DNA from: Ischnura elegans
Lineage: Eukaryota > Arthropoda > Insecta > Odonata > Coenagrionidae
Direction: 5' to 3'
DNA: 64,000 nucleotides
NCBI RefSeq assembly: GCF_921293095.1
Contig: NC_060246.1
Coordinates: 140,182,198-140,246,197 of the forward strand
Positions within the stretch are counted from its first letter, which is position 1; every line of letters starts with the position of its first letter. Position numbers and translations under genes: made by a program. Positions 12,768-24,450 of the stretch are shown piece by piece. The notes beneath the pieces were generated by a model. That model saw only the letters and a program-made list of their open reading frames with translations, was not told where the DNA came from and did not search any database.

Positions 12768-13300
12768 TCAAAAATGGCTCGGAGAAAATGTATTCGGGTG
12801 CACGCTGATTCCAAGTAAAGAACAAATTAAACCATCTTGCTGCTTGGCATAGCCACAACCCCATCGGCACGGTCTCCGAGTCAATCGTCCTGGTACTTCA
12901 CTTTCCGAGCACGCTACACTGGCCTCTTCGGTCGTCCGCAGGCAGCCAGGGGGGCGTAAGGGGGGCGTAAGGGGGGAGGGGAGTAGGGTAAGGTCATCTC
13001 GCTCTCGACGCCGCATCCTTTCATTCCATTTGGTCCGCATAACTGCATAAACCATTGCGGAACCCCCGCCCGCCGGAATCGCGGCCTGAATACATTGGCG
13101 CATCTCGCAGCCGCACCCAACTCCCCCATCGCCCCTGCTCCCCGTCCCTATCGCACTCAATACCCACCAGAAAAAATATACTTCAAAATACATCTCGTCT
13201 TGAAAAGAATGCGGTTGGTTTGTTTTCGCCCGTCCCCTCGAGATCAAAAAACGTTTTATCGCCTTTAGAGCCCTTGCAAGGGATTAAAGGAAGGTGACTG
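12768..13300. other. GC-rich micro-island
   Basis: CpG-rich stretch with overlapping open frames on both strands (for example 159 codons on the minus strand), none resembling a known protein. The high CpG and short length fit a regulatory island or an insertion. It contains the G-quadruplex motif at 12949-12981. Confidence 0.35.
12949..12981 (+). other. Canonical G-quadruplex motif in a short tandem repeat
   Basis: G-runs of 6, 6, 6 and 4 bases are separated by CGTAA, CGTAA and A on the plus strand, so loops are 5, 5 and 1 bases. The unit GGGGGGCGTAA is tandemly repeated. This satisfies the strict quadruplex rule. Confidence 0.75.
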
Positions 13301-14050
13301 CTGTCGGAGGGCCTATCGCTCAAAGACCGAAAAAAATGTAAATATCCGTAAATTTATGTTTATTTTCAAATCTCTTCTTGGCCGTAGGCAATGTATACTA
13401 ACTTTTTAAATTTGGACATTAGAATTAACATTTTTTAAGCGAACTCGTCTGAAGACATCTTCGTGGTATTTACCCCTTTGGTGTGATACATTTAGAGAAT
13501 CACCAGGTTGTCGACCTTCAAATACTTTTTATATCAACCTCATATCTCTAAAATCCCTGTCTAAAAAGATATAATTTTTACGCATGATACTTAAATAATG
13601 CAATGCTATTTTTCACTGAAATCAAGCTTTTAATATTCATGTATATTATATTTTCAATAAACTTGATTGTCTTGTGTGAAAATATTGTTCTTCAATGATT
13701 TGGTATGCTTAAACCCTCTTTTTGATAATTTAAATACGTATAAGACATATATTTTATAGATTTAAAATCATGTGTGGATTTCAAAGATGCTTTACCTATA
13801 GAGAAAAATTGCAAAATTTATTCTCAAAACTGCTGATCCTACACCGATTCATTCTAGAATATTTTTCCTCTACGTGCCACTTCTTTCTACATTAGAACTC
13901 TTTCACGAATTATCAGTGACGCAGAAACAGTATGTTCTCATCTTCAACCTTGAGAAAATAAATTTGTAGGACTCTGGTAATTCATTCAATGCGAGTTACT
14001 TTCCTCCCTTTTTTATCCTATTCCTCTGATCCCTCCCCTCATCCTTTGGA
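13300..14050. other. AT-rich noncoding stretch
   Basis: Stop-dense sequence with no supported feature. Confidence 0.55.
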
Positions 14051-14059
14051 TTCCTCAAT

Positions 14060-14670
14060 TCCTCGCCTCCCGTGACCCTAAAAGCCATCCCCTTCTTCTG
14101 CGACCTCAAGATAACCCACCAAAATCCCACCCAGAAATCTCCTCATTCCCTCCCCAGACTCTCAACGAGTCCTTCCCGAGATTCACCTCACGATCCACGA
14201 GCCCGGACCCAATCGCAAAGGGTCACACATGGGCGCAGTCGTGCAGAAGGGAGTCCCGTCGCACGCGGCGGGCGGCAACGCCGGACTCGAGCGCTGCCGC
14301 GCGGGCACCTTCCCGTTTGGACCCACCCGCGCCTCCCGGTCGTGAGACCGGCCGCCCGACGCCCAGTCCGATCGCCACGGTCGCGTGCGTGCCGGGGAAT
14401 TCCGATGGGTAGGGATTGTCCAACCCGCAAGGCGGTGAGAAAAGGGATTCCGTTGGGGGGGAAGTGTGGAGAGGCTATTCGGATCACGAGAAATGTTCGA
14501 CTCGGCAATGGTGTCACTACCGGATGACCGGATGGCGATTCGGTTCCCGAATGGTAATGCTTCAACCCCGAGGAGTGAGATGGATTGGCCGAGGCGTGAG
14601 CGTTGTGGTACAAATACAGAATGCGCCTTTTTCTCGTCGTTTCCTTTTAGGTATCCAATGTCCATGTTAG
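14060..14670. promoter_or_regulatory. CpG-dense micro-island, possible promoter or exon
   Basis: About 14180-14430 is among the most CpG-dense sequence in the window. Five or more overlapping frames stay open on both strands because stops are rare, so openness is not evidence for a protein; none has a recognisable motif. A GCG/GTGAGA donor-like site occurs near 14432 on the plus strand, which would suit a noncoding first exon. The island function is inferred from composition. Confidence 0.25.
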
Positions 14671-14679
14671 CTGTTTGGT

Positions 14680-17600
14680 CTCTGCGTGCGGTGAATGATA
14701 ATATTTTTTGTTTGTGTTTAACCTATGTTTATGGAACAATACAGCTTCAAAGAATGAGTGTTTTTCACGAATTGCCATTCATACCATAGTCTAAACTCTC
14801 ACAAGCTCACTGAATCATATAACATGCCGATAAATGCTTTTGAGGGTAGCGTATCCAAGATCGGGTGAGAATTAGAAGGCAGTAATCATGAGAAAATAAA
14901 TGCAGAGAAACTTTTAACTAGGATGAATTGTACGTGCATTGCATCGTGAAAAGACTTTGATTATAAAAGAGGCATAAGGGCGAATATAAGGATGAAATTC
15001 GCTCTCTTTCAATCTGCGACCTATTTTTCAGCTTTGGCCCTCATGATACACATACGGACATGTAATCAAAGGGTTTCGAGGGAAAGCATCTCCCTTAGAT
15101 AACGACTAATCTGACACGTCTACCGGAGAAAACATTATGAAGCGATATTCTCGTATATATAGTAGAAAAGAACAATTGCCAATATTTCATTAGAAGTAAT
15201 ATTTTAAAGTCTAATATCCTGGTATACCATTTGAAGCATTCATATTTATTATAGGAAGAGTTGAAAATGAAGTTGGCCCCTTATGATTAGCTATCATACC
15301 ATTCACTTGTGAGCTGAAAGTAGTATATCGATGAGAATGATAAGTGAGAAATCGCCTTGCCAGTCGTGCGTTCACTGCTAGAAACGGAAGAAAAGTTTCA
15401 TAAATTAAAGCTTATGGTACTGTAAGAAACACTACAAACCAGGTAGTTTTTTGTTCATCAAACATTTGCAGCTATCTAGCTGTTACAGTGGGAACAAAAG
15501 TCATTCCCGAGGTCCTCAAAGTATTACACGTTCTCATTGCTCTTGAAAATTGGGGAAAACGCTTATTTTTTGTATTGCCTGAGTATAATGTGAAGCATGA
15601 TATTACGTATTTCTTACTTTACGCCACATATTTTTTGACCATCAGTCCGCATAGCTACGGGAAAATTTTAATTATAATAAATATAAATGAGTGGGTAAGA
15701 CGTTTAATAAAGGAAATGATAAAATGTCATTTGAACAAATTTGCTTTAATGTCAGTAAGTAATTCAGTTGCATTTTATATTTTTCCTCCGAAAATAATTT
15801 GTATGCTATTTGGAGAGTGTCAATAGTACGTATAACTGTTATTTGGTAAGATAGAAATATAAATTCTTTCATTCGCGCCAGGCGAAAAATTTCGCACCTC
15901 AAATATGACTAGAATATAGAAGGAGAAGTAAAATATAATTATACATCTAAAATAATTGCCAAAATAAACTCATCATATAAAATCCAGGGATGAAAATTTA
16001 CTTTTGAACTGATCATCATTAATACCTTTATCCAATCACTAATTTACCACGTCTCTTAACGATTTTACTACAGAAAAAAATTATATAACTGACGTGTGAG
16101 CTAAATTACATTCGTTAATATATTTCCTCAGAACGATTAAAAAAATATTGGGAAAACCTTCTGATTTACTCCAGGTTTTTTCTGATACTGATCAACTTTT
16201 GAAATGAAGGGATTTATCTCCCTCCTCTCTCCGCTAACGGGAATAGTCTTATCCACGCAAAAATCTCGATAGAATCCAATCCATTCGGGTGTCTTATTAT
16301 GTGAGATGAATATGCGGCGTCTGAAAGGATAAGTTTGAAAGTCTTACTTATGATCCTTCTTCCTAACTCATGTCGGAGAATAAATGCTTTTTTACACTCA
16401 AAACGTTCTTTTTCAGTCTTTTCATTTTGTTCTCGGACGTCGCATCATTACGTTTTAGTTCACATAAGTCAGGCTGCTCATACTTTTCCCGTTGTTAGTC
16501 GTTCTCAGGATTTTACTGTATTCTCATGAAACTTGGTATTGTTTTCTACTTTCTGGTTGCCCCTTATCATTTTCATTTTTGGAGTAATGTTCCGTTTGGT
16601 TCTGGTTTACTAAAACAATTAATTGGTAATTATTATCATGATGAGTAGTTTTCTTCTGTGCTAGTTTTCTGATTACGTCCCAAAGGAATTACAGTGTCTT
16701 AAAGTTGGCATTAGGCATTTAAGTCGTAAGCTTTTCTCATATTTAGTAAGCTAAATTTCTCATTCAATAGTTTCGCAAAACAATTTTATAATATAAATAT
16801 CACTGTGTGGTGATATGCTTCCATTGAATTATCAAAGGTGGTGAGCCATTTTGAAAGTGCCTTTGGCTCTAATCACCTGTTGAATCTACAACCATAAGTG
16901 AAACAAATGCTATATCAACGCTCTTTAACTGCGGCTTGAGCAATGATAAATGCTGTTGTCAAACAATGACAAATCATATTGGAGGTTAAGCTAATTTTTT
17001 TATATGCTCAATGGTAAATGATGAAAGATGTGACAGAAAAAGATAATTTTCATATCTAAGTGGTACTATAACGCATCTGTTTTCTAGAATCGGTTGATAG
17101 GGAAAAAAGTGAAATTTGAATTTTCAATGTGGATTCAGAAGTAAAATATAGAAAGTCCTCTATGAATTATTGATTAGAAAAACATGATTAATTATGCTAT
17201 GAAAATAAAACTTGCTCAAATCGGATTCTGGCGAATTCACATGTGGTTCACTGTCACCTGCCGTGTTAATTTGAGGTTTATCGCCAGTTATTAGATTTAC
17301 TCCATTGGAATAACTTTATTAAATTTTTTGAATATCCAGATGCGCTGGTCATTATAAGTTTCCTCACTTTGACATCCCTGTATCTATTGCTAGGACGGCT
17401 TTTGTAACAATTGATTATATTCATGTTCGTTGATCGTAATGAATATATGCCACAACTGCATGAAGAATGAATTCATTCCTGTGGACCTATTAATTTGTAA
17501 ATAGTTCTTTATATTAATTCAATATATAATATGCATTGGAACAAGCAGTCAGATGCTATAAAAAAACCTGAACTCCGTAGTTCTGCAATACACTTTTAAC

Positions 17601-18170
17601 GCTTATCCATCCAAATTTTTAATCCAGGGAATATGGGATTGTGCTGTAATAGTTCACCAGAAATATATATGGAATCATTTTAAATACATATTTTTAATTT
17701 TTTAAGCACTAACTGCCATGGTAGACCAAAAATTATGATTACGAAGAAATTCACTTCGTTTGCATGGATTGTGCAATGAAAAATTAGAAAATGCTTATAT
17801 ATGTTCACTAAGTATGGACATTTTTATCTGTGTTAGATTCTACCGGCATAGTTGCGCTTGGAAAGCTTTATACAATCCGAGAGAAATGTATGCAGTTAGC
17901 GTAGAAGTACATGGCTTCGAACATGAGCCAAAATGATTTGACAAAACACTGTGGAGAGTGATTGGCAAGTATGAGCAACAACAGTTTGTCATTCTGTCGG
18001 TATTTTTTTAGAAACTAAGCATTAACGTGTTCCAAAAGCGGATCGACATAATTTTAAGGTTAAAATACTGGTTATAAGCATTCCATCTTGATGATAACAC
18101 TCAGATATCGAAACGAGTAATTGGTCGGGAGTTGGTATACCAAGTGTACGGTACAACGCCTAATATTAAT
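14680..18170. other. AT-rich noncoding stretch
   Basis: About 3.5 kb of intron-like DNA. The longest frame (15488-15826, plus, 112 codons) has AT-driven codons and no motif. I see no repeat or RNA gene. Confidence 0.5.
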
Positions 18171-18179
18171 TTTTAAAAA

Positions 18180-18609
18180 GTGACGTCGGTGATACCATGG
18201 GTGATAGACGGTGGGCGGCAAATAAAGTTATTCCTAGGAAACACAGACCTTGGCGTAAAGACTGGGACCATATGAGGTCTTTAGAAGCCGAGGGGTGCAA
18301 GATATATTTTTATGATTTCGGAGATAATTGCAGAATATGGTTGGTGGTTAACACAATATTGTTGTGGCAAAGTGAATCACTGATAATTATCTAATATGTT
18401 GTAGATTTACTAGTTTCACTTTGCCGCGACAATGTTATGTATCCTAACAACCACTATTTGCAATTATGTACAAAATCATAAAAATTGCCCCTTGGATTCT
18501 AGGGTCCTCATATATTCCCGGAATTATGCGGGTAAAACCACCAAGTTTAACGCCTTGCATTTGGTAAACAAAGAGTTTGGTCTTGTGTGATTCTACCATG
18601 GGAAGTCAC
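18180..18609. repeat. Foldback element with about 100-bp inner and 200-bp total arms
   Basis: The two halves are inverted copies. The inner arms, 18270-18379 and 18412-18513, align along their length at roughly 75% (shared blocks ATATGAGG, TTTTTATGATTT, ATAATTGCA, GGCAAAGTGAA) around a 32-base loop. Outer arms are weaker but both ends read GTGAC...CCATGG when viewed 5' to 3' on their own strand, at 18180 and 18609. No flanking target-site duplication is clear. This could be a foldback/MITE-type element. If transcribed, it would form a long imperfect hairpin RNA. There is no coding capacity. Confidence 0.7.
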
Positions 18610-19100
18610 ACCTTGGAAAAAGTGTTGGAGGGAGTGGCCCCCGTCTGGAGATAAGCTATCACCACCACCGCACTCACCATCCTTACTGCGCAGTAACTCA
18701 GCTTTCAGGGCTAAGTACACGCCCTTTGTCGGGGCATAAAAAACGCGTTATGGACAGAATGTGTGGGGAGGAGGAAAACTCCGCGAGTGGCCCCGAAAAA
18801 AAAACAGGGAGACCACGTGGCACGCAATAGCAGCCTCTTCGGGGCGAGTCGGTCGTAAAGTTTGAAAGTTCTCCGAGTGTAATGCGGAAGATGTCAAGAA
18901 AGCTACGTGCCGAAGGGACGCAGCGTGAAGCCTTTGGGAGCATGAAGGGAGTGGTGGTGGTTATTATGCATGTGGGAGAGGTGGCGGCCCACGGAAAAGG
19001 TGATGTCTGGGAGACTATTCCGTCCTGAGGGTATTTGCGCTTTTAGGGAGTTGAGCCGATGTGATGCATTCGCGTCAAGGTTGTGGCGCGAAAAGAGCTG
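18610..19100. other. Intermediate-GC unclassified stretch
   Basis: More GC- and CpG-rich than its neighbours, with an 81-codon minus-strand frame (18698-18943) lacking motifs. It lies between the foldback and a dispersed repeat, so an older mobile-element body is possible but not shown. Confidence 0.3.
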
Positions 19101-19103
19101 CGT

Positions 19104-19291
19104 GATGGGTTAGCAACAAGTCGCGACTCAAAGACAGGTTGTCCGAAAACACTTAGAAGTGCGTTGATGCTATTACGGGGACCATTTAGAACTCTATAAT
19201 TACTTCACATCAAGCGCACTCATGGAAATGAAATGTGCGCGAGTTACTTCCAGGAATTAAAGAGAGTTATCAAGGAGACTAACTAATTCGA
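19104..19291 (+). repeat. Dispersed repeat B, copy 1
   Basis: This about 188-bp sequence recurs in the same orientation at 27347-27535. Strongly matching blocks include GCAACAAGTCGC, GACAGGTTG.CCGAAAACACT, AGAAGTGCGTTGATGC, ATTACTTCA.ATCA.GCGCACTCA and GAAATGTGCGCGAGTTACTT. Identity is roughly 80%. It has no open frame and no tRNA-like boxes, so it is an unclassified interspersed repeat. Confidence 0.75.
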
Positions 19292-19465
19292 AAACCTGAT
19301 TTAGTTCTCGGCAATGGGTAATAAACGTGTGACCGGTTAGGTTTCACAAATGTGCCTTCGTATTTAGCATTCCAGGAGTCACTATGGGATGAGATAGATC
19401 CTCAAAAAACGCTGGTAAATTAGTTGTTAATATTTCTGGCAAATATCTTCGAATAGCAGATGGAA

Positions 19466-19560
19466 TGAAGCCTGATGACAATGGCAGGGAGGGCCATCAA
19501 AACGTTGGCAGCCATGGCTAGCTAGACCCGGCTGATTTTCCGAGAAGATTTTATCAATAG
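19466..19560 (+). mobile_element. Penelope-like-element end fragment with decayed hammerhead-like core
   Basis: CTGATGA (19472-19478) is followed by a 5-bp stem (ATGGC/GCCAT, loop AGGGAGG, 19481-19497) and then CAAAACGTTGG. Hammerhead ribozymes use CUGANGA, stem II, GAAA; here GAAA has become AAAA-like, consistent with CpG decay of a TCGAAAC ancestor. The downstream CCCGGCTGA...CGAGAAGATTTTATCA resembles tails I associate with arthropod Penelope-like retroelements. The family call comes from memory of the motif and no reverse transcriptase is present next to it. Confidence 0.4.
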
Positions 19561-21540
19561 TAACTTACTATTTATCGAGGATAAGTAAACGTTATTCTTG
19601 GTACAATACTTTTCCGCTGAATAATAGGTCTTGTTGTACATGGTTAGTCAGTTAATTAGTTGAAATAATGTTTACAATTTTCCACTGCTTGAAACAGAAT
19701 TCTGTGGTGCCTAATTCAAGTGTGTTATGATGGACCGGAAATCTGAAAGTTTTGAGAAATCACTTCTTCACATTAAGTACGTAATTTTTATGGAAGATTT
19801 TACGCTTACATATGGCTAGAAAAGTTTGGTTACTCATAAGTTGTAAATTATTATTGTTTTTCAATTATATATTTTAAATTTCATTTTTTTATGTCCTCTA
19901 CATTGTAAATGAAAATGTAGTTTGTTTAAGGAAAGTCATTCCTTCTATTTCAGTTTGAGATAAGTGTGGACGTAAGTGAAATTTCAATTATTTTATTTTA
20001 AACCGTGACGCTCTTTAAAGCAAAAATTATGCTCAAATACACGTACAGATTATGCTCAGTAATTTCGTATTGAGATATGAAGGTTGATATATACAAAAGT
20101 ATACATGCCCTCTAAGCTGCTATTCAATAACTTCCGCGCGATATCTCTCGGCCTCCTCCCGACGTCAATCGAATGGAAGAGTTTATGATGTATCGTATGT
20201 TTCTCATCGGGTCACATTATTGCTTCCAGTTTCTTTCATACGTATTTAACCAAATTACTCCTATCATGAACGCTATCAATTGGAGACCACGTCATCCCAA
20301 AGGGGGCATAGGGTATAAACAACCCTCGGAAAGTCATTACTATCTCCGCCTTTTTTCATAAGTTTCCGAAAACACCCAGACCCAGGTCCAAACCGCTGAG
20401 AAAGTAAAAAAAAAAATTTTTGAATAGACCGCACACTTAGAGTAGTCCTCCTTAACAAGTGAGGCCGCTCGTGAAGCCAAGAGAGACAGCATGGTTTCGT
20501 GTGACGTAGACAAAGGGCCGTTAGACACGAGAATCGCAAAAAAACAAAGGACCAGCGAGCTCTCCAGTCACGTGTTGAACTCGCGGACGTGGAGTGGTGG
20601 TGATCACGTACATTTACCCCTTCCGCGTAAGCGAAAACGTCGGTCCATTCGAAATGGACTGCAGATATACCGGAGAACAGCGGAGGCTCCCTGGCGGAAT
20701 GGAGGCCTCGAATCCACGAGTGAAAGCTCAAAACGGAAGGTGAAAGACAAGGGAAGCAATAACGAAGGTCTTACCGAGACGTTCGTCTATGAATGGGGTA
20801 CAGCAGTTTTTGCCGCTTGAATACGCCGTCAATTCCTTGCACCGGACCTAGAGATCAATCCTTCGCAGCGGACGCATCGGAGGTCCTGAGCCTTGGCAAA
20901 TAAGAAAAGACAGAGTAGGTAAAAAAACCATGCCCGCATCTGACCCTGCGTTCCCTGAATCCCTGAGCCATTTGCGGAGATTGATCAAACGACACCCATG
21001 AAATACCGCCTTCCATCGCGGGTCCAACCACGGAGACCTTCCCTCGGACGTTACACCGTTAACAGGCAGTTATTTCGATATTACTCGCATTTCCTCCCCC
21101 CCCTCTTCTTCTCTCGCTGGCCATAACCACTTCAAGGATGTCGTAACGTCGCAATTTCTCCTCCCCATGGAGATAAAAAAAATAATCCGATCTGATTCAA
21201 GGAAGGGTTTGTTATTATTTCTGGCCATCCGTCTTGGGTCGGTGTCGGGCGGCGTAAACATAGTCAGGACCGGTCTGAAGACTTCCACCTCCACCCTTTT
21301 GCAAGGGAAGGGGTGTCCTCATCACTCGCCTATCCTTCAGCGGCCGAGGAATCGAGGGGGGAAAGAGGAGATAGGGCTGGACGGGTGAGGGGGAGGGGAG
21401 GGAAGGGGCCGGAGGGAGAGTGGATGGGGAAGTGGGCGGTGGACTGGAGGCGGGCGCTGGGCGGAGCGAAAGCTCAGTTGCCTAGGTTACGGGACCTGGC
21501 AGCATCACAAACACGGGGCCGATCAATCATTGGTGAAATT
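19560..21540. other. Noncoding; AT-rich then intermediate-GC from 20100
   Basis: 19560-20100 is AT-rich and featureless. 20100-21540 has higher CpG and several overlapping medium frames (for example 151 codons minus at 20276-20731 and 109 codons plus at 20491-20820) with no motif I recognise. The end, 21340-21480, is G+A-rich and grades into the following C+T tract. I see no supportable gene. Confidence 0.4.
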
Positions 21541-21840
21541 ACAGCCCTCCCCCTTCATCCCTCCCTCGCCCCCCTTCGCCCTCTCTCGTCCGTCTCCCAA
21601 CCTTGCAAACCCTCCTCTCTTCTTCTTCTCTTCCTTCTCTCTCTCTCTCTCCTAATTTCTCACATGTTCTCTCCTTCACGTCCCATTTCCAACATATCAT
21701 ACCATTTCAGAATGGTTCCGTTCCTCACCGCAGCGAACGCAAATTTTCATTCATTCGCATTTTTGTCTTCACGTCCTCTTCCCCCTTCTTCCCTCTTGCC
21801 TTTTTTCTTCTGTTCGAAAGTAGTCACTCCTCCCTAAAAT
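21540..21840 (+). repeat. Polypyrimidine (C+T) patch
   Basis: Nearly pure C+T on the plus strand, including a (TC)n run near 21634-21652. The Ser/Pro/Leu/Phe-rich translations in two frames are composition artefacts. Confidence 0.7.
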
Positions 21841-22900
21841 AGCCATCCTATTTTTTTATGCTACAACACCTGAGGTTCTTGCTCAGAATTGAGTGAGTGC
21901 TATTTTCATATTCGCATTTGTTTAAATAAAAATTTTGTAATTCTCACTATTATTATCAGCTTCCTCTCCGATTTTTACACTATTAGCATCATAAATTTTA
22001 GCCATTGTTTTAAAACTGTTATTAAGGTAAAATTGGTATCATCATTAGTATTCAAGAATTTTTACTGAATATGAGTTCAAAGTAAATGCTTCACCAACGC
22101 CTATGTGCAAGACCGTGAAGTTTTTGGCAATGTTTAAGTTGAGTCTACTTTTGGATTTAAACCTACTACTGATATTTTATATGTGCCCTTTAGTAAAATT
22201 CCATTTAAGAGGAGGGATAGGGAATAACAATTACTCTATATGCATTGAAGTACTCTCCTTTCTCGTCAAATTTCAATCACAACGAATGAGTATTAGCGTT
22301 ACTTATTGGAATAAAAAAATGATTCTAGGAACCCGTGTCCTGCTGCTTAGAATATGGGGAGTTGTCATAAAAATATTAGCATCAAATACAGTTATTATTA
22401 GTTAAATGAGAAATTGCAATATTTTCACAGTGTTTATTCGAACGCGACCCGTTTGATTGTTGCAAAAACTTTATCCAGTGCTCATCAGCACATTAGAAAA
22501 CAACGCGCGTCGTGTTCCAATGAATTCTGTGAATATATTGTAATTTTTCCTTTAAGTAGTATTAAGTGACATTCACCACATCGAGCCGCATATCATACAT
22601 GGCAGTCATCTACAGTATTTACGAATCAGGCAAATTGTAATTACTCCTACCTTTTGCTTCTCTCATTTCGGGGTGAGCCTCCCGAAATCCTCGGCCAACA
22701 CCAATTCAAATTGACCATTCCGAGGTTCGCTCTCCACTGCTTTGACCACCTTTGCGAGGCATTGTATCTCTCTCTCGTCATCTACTCTCGTTTCCTCTCC
22801 ATCCCTTACCCACCTGACAGAGTTGCCGCCGTACTTAAAGGCCCATCGGCTCCCAAGCCTTCCTTCAGATCCCTTGAATCATTTATGCGCCGGGACTAAT
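21840..22900. other. AT-rich noncoding stretch
   Basis: Stop-dense DNA apart from the element end at 22425-22505. A 100-codon plus frame (22103-22405) is AT-driven and unconvincing. 22700-22880 begins another pyrimidine-rich patch. Confidence 0.45.
22425..22505 (-). mobile_element. Second hammerhead-like retroelement end motif
   Basis: Read on the minus strand: CTGATGA (from 22488 back to 22482), then a spacer, ATCAAACGGGTCGCG and TTCGAATAAACAC. The CTGATGA...(T)CAAACG order and the TTCGAATAAA tail resemble ends of Penelope-like elements. Unlike the copy at 19466, I cannot pair a clear stem II between the two conserved blocks. Assignment is tentative. Confidence 0.3.
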
Positions 22901-24450
22901 CGGAAGTGCAGTCAAAATAGAGAAGGCCGGGGAAGTGGAAGCGCACGTGTTTTTTTCTCTTCATTTTCTTTCGTGTTTTTCTTTCCTCCTCTCGGCTGTC
23001 ACTCCCTCCCTTCCCGTATCTCGCCGCCACAAGTACCGTGGAAATGTTTTCAACTTCCCAAGTTTCGACGGTGTTCAAAAGTCTGTAAATTCTTTTACAT
23101 TTTTCATTGCAAACTTTAAGCCGGTAATGCGATGGCTTAAACGTAACGTGGAAAAGCGGGAGGGGGAGACTGCCTGCGACTTTTTCTTCGTCTTTTTTTC
23201 CTCTCTCTTCATATATCCTCCCATCTGCGCGCTCGACTTGCTCGTCTACTTTAATTTTTTTCTCCTCAAAACTATTTTCTTTACTTTTTTTGGGAATGCA
23301 TATGCGAATCCAGCAGTTCCCTAGCGAAATTGATTGGTTGCACTCGTCAGTGGAGCGTGCGTTTCGCGCGGGGCGGGGAGAACGGATGGAGGTAATCAAA
23401 CGATGCAAATTATGTTGATGCAAACTCGTTATTGGGGCGCTTCTTATCCAGCGCGGCGGCGCGTTAATAAGCGCTACATGTTGACGCAGTCTTGTTCGCA
23501 TCCGTCCGGAAACTCAACGCTAACGTTGAATTCCCGCAGGCTCTCTCCTTCCCTCCCACGCCGTCTAACAGGTGAGACTTTCCTCGTTTATCTCCGAAGT
23601 TTCAGGAGTAAATCCAGTTCCTCGACCAACATCCTCCTCCCACCCTAATATCCTGCCGGGATACGACTCAAATCGGGATGGATGTGAATGTGGAAAAAAA
23701 TGCATATTACTCTCTCTCACTGATTATGACTACGCACTCAACGTGCAGTGGCAATGTAACGAGAGCATGGGAAGGGTTGCTAACGGGGACTGGATGCACT
23801 GTTGCCTCTCTTCTGCCCCCAGTGCACACGACCTCCCACCCTTCACATATATACGTAAACCTATGTTCTCCCTCCCGCTCACGTCCATCCCCAGGCTAAC
23901 TCTCCGCTGAAACATACCCCGCGCGACTGCACAAACCTATCACCTAACCCCCTCTCTCACGGCAGGGAGGCCTGTTCACGCCCTGCGACCTCACTCGTCC
24001 CATTCCCCCCTGTTGAGGCCCTCCACAAACAAGCATATCCATCCCCTCTCCCAATCTTTGCCCCCAGCTGCCCTGTGCACCTACTACACCTCCCGCGGGG
24101 CCTCCTAATTTGCCCATTCCGCTCAAAATTCTCGTCTCTTCATTATAAGCGCCCCCCTATTTTCGTTCCCCCCGCCATCCCCGGTCGCCGGCGAGTGCAC
24201 TGGGGCCTCTCTCGCATCACAAACACACTCACACACACACACACTCATTTCCGCCGATCTCTCCTCCCTCGCCCTGTCACACCTCGCTCCAACAACATCA
24301 TCACGCCAAACCCCTCCCTCCCTTCACCCTGCGGTGATGTGTCCGATATCATTATCCCTGCTGCTTCCCCGCTCAATCTCCATTCTCCCCCATACCCTTT
24401 TCCCTCACTCTCTCCGCCCACACTCACTCCATAAACTGGTCCGCTCGCGT
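22900..24450. other. C+T-rich noncoding region with CpG-rich part
   Basis: Mostly pyrimidine-rich on the plus strand, especially 22940-23000, 23165-23290 and 23520-24440. A 201-codon minus-strand frame (22896-23501) is Lys/Arg/Glu-rich because it is the complement of the pyrimidine tract. At 23535-23575 a long pyrimidine tract, CAG and GTGAGA form another acceptor/donor fusion. No gene is supported. Confidence 0.45.
24223..24245 (+). repeat. (AC)n microsatellite
   Basis: Short interrupted AC dinucleotide run within the C-rich region. Confidence 0.8.

Noticed and set aside
22896-23501. 201-codon minus-strand frame rich in Lys, Arg and Glu
   Set aside because: Charge-rich part is simply the complement of a polypyrimidine tract.
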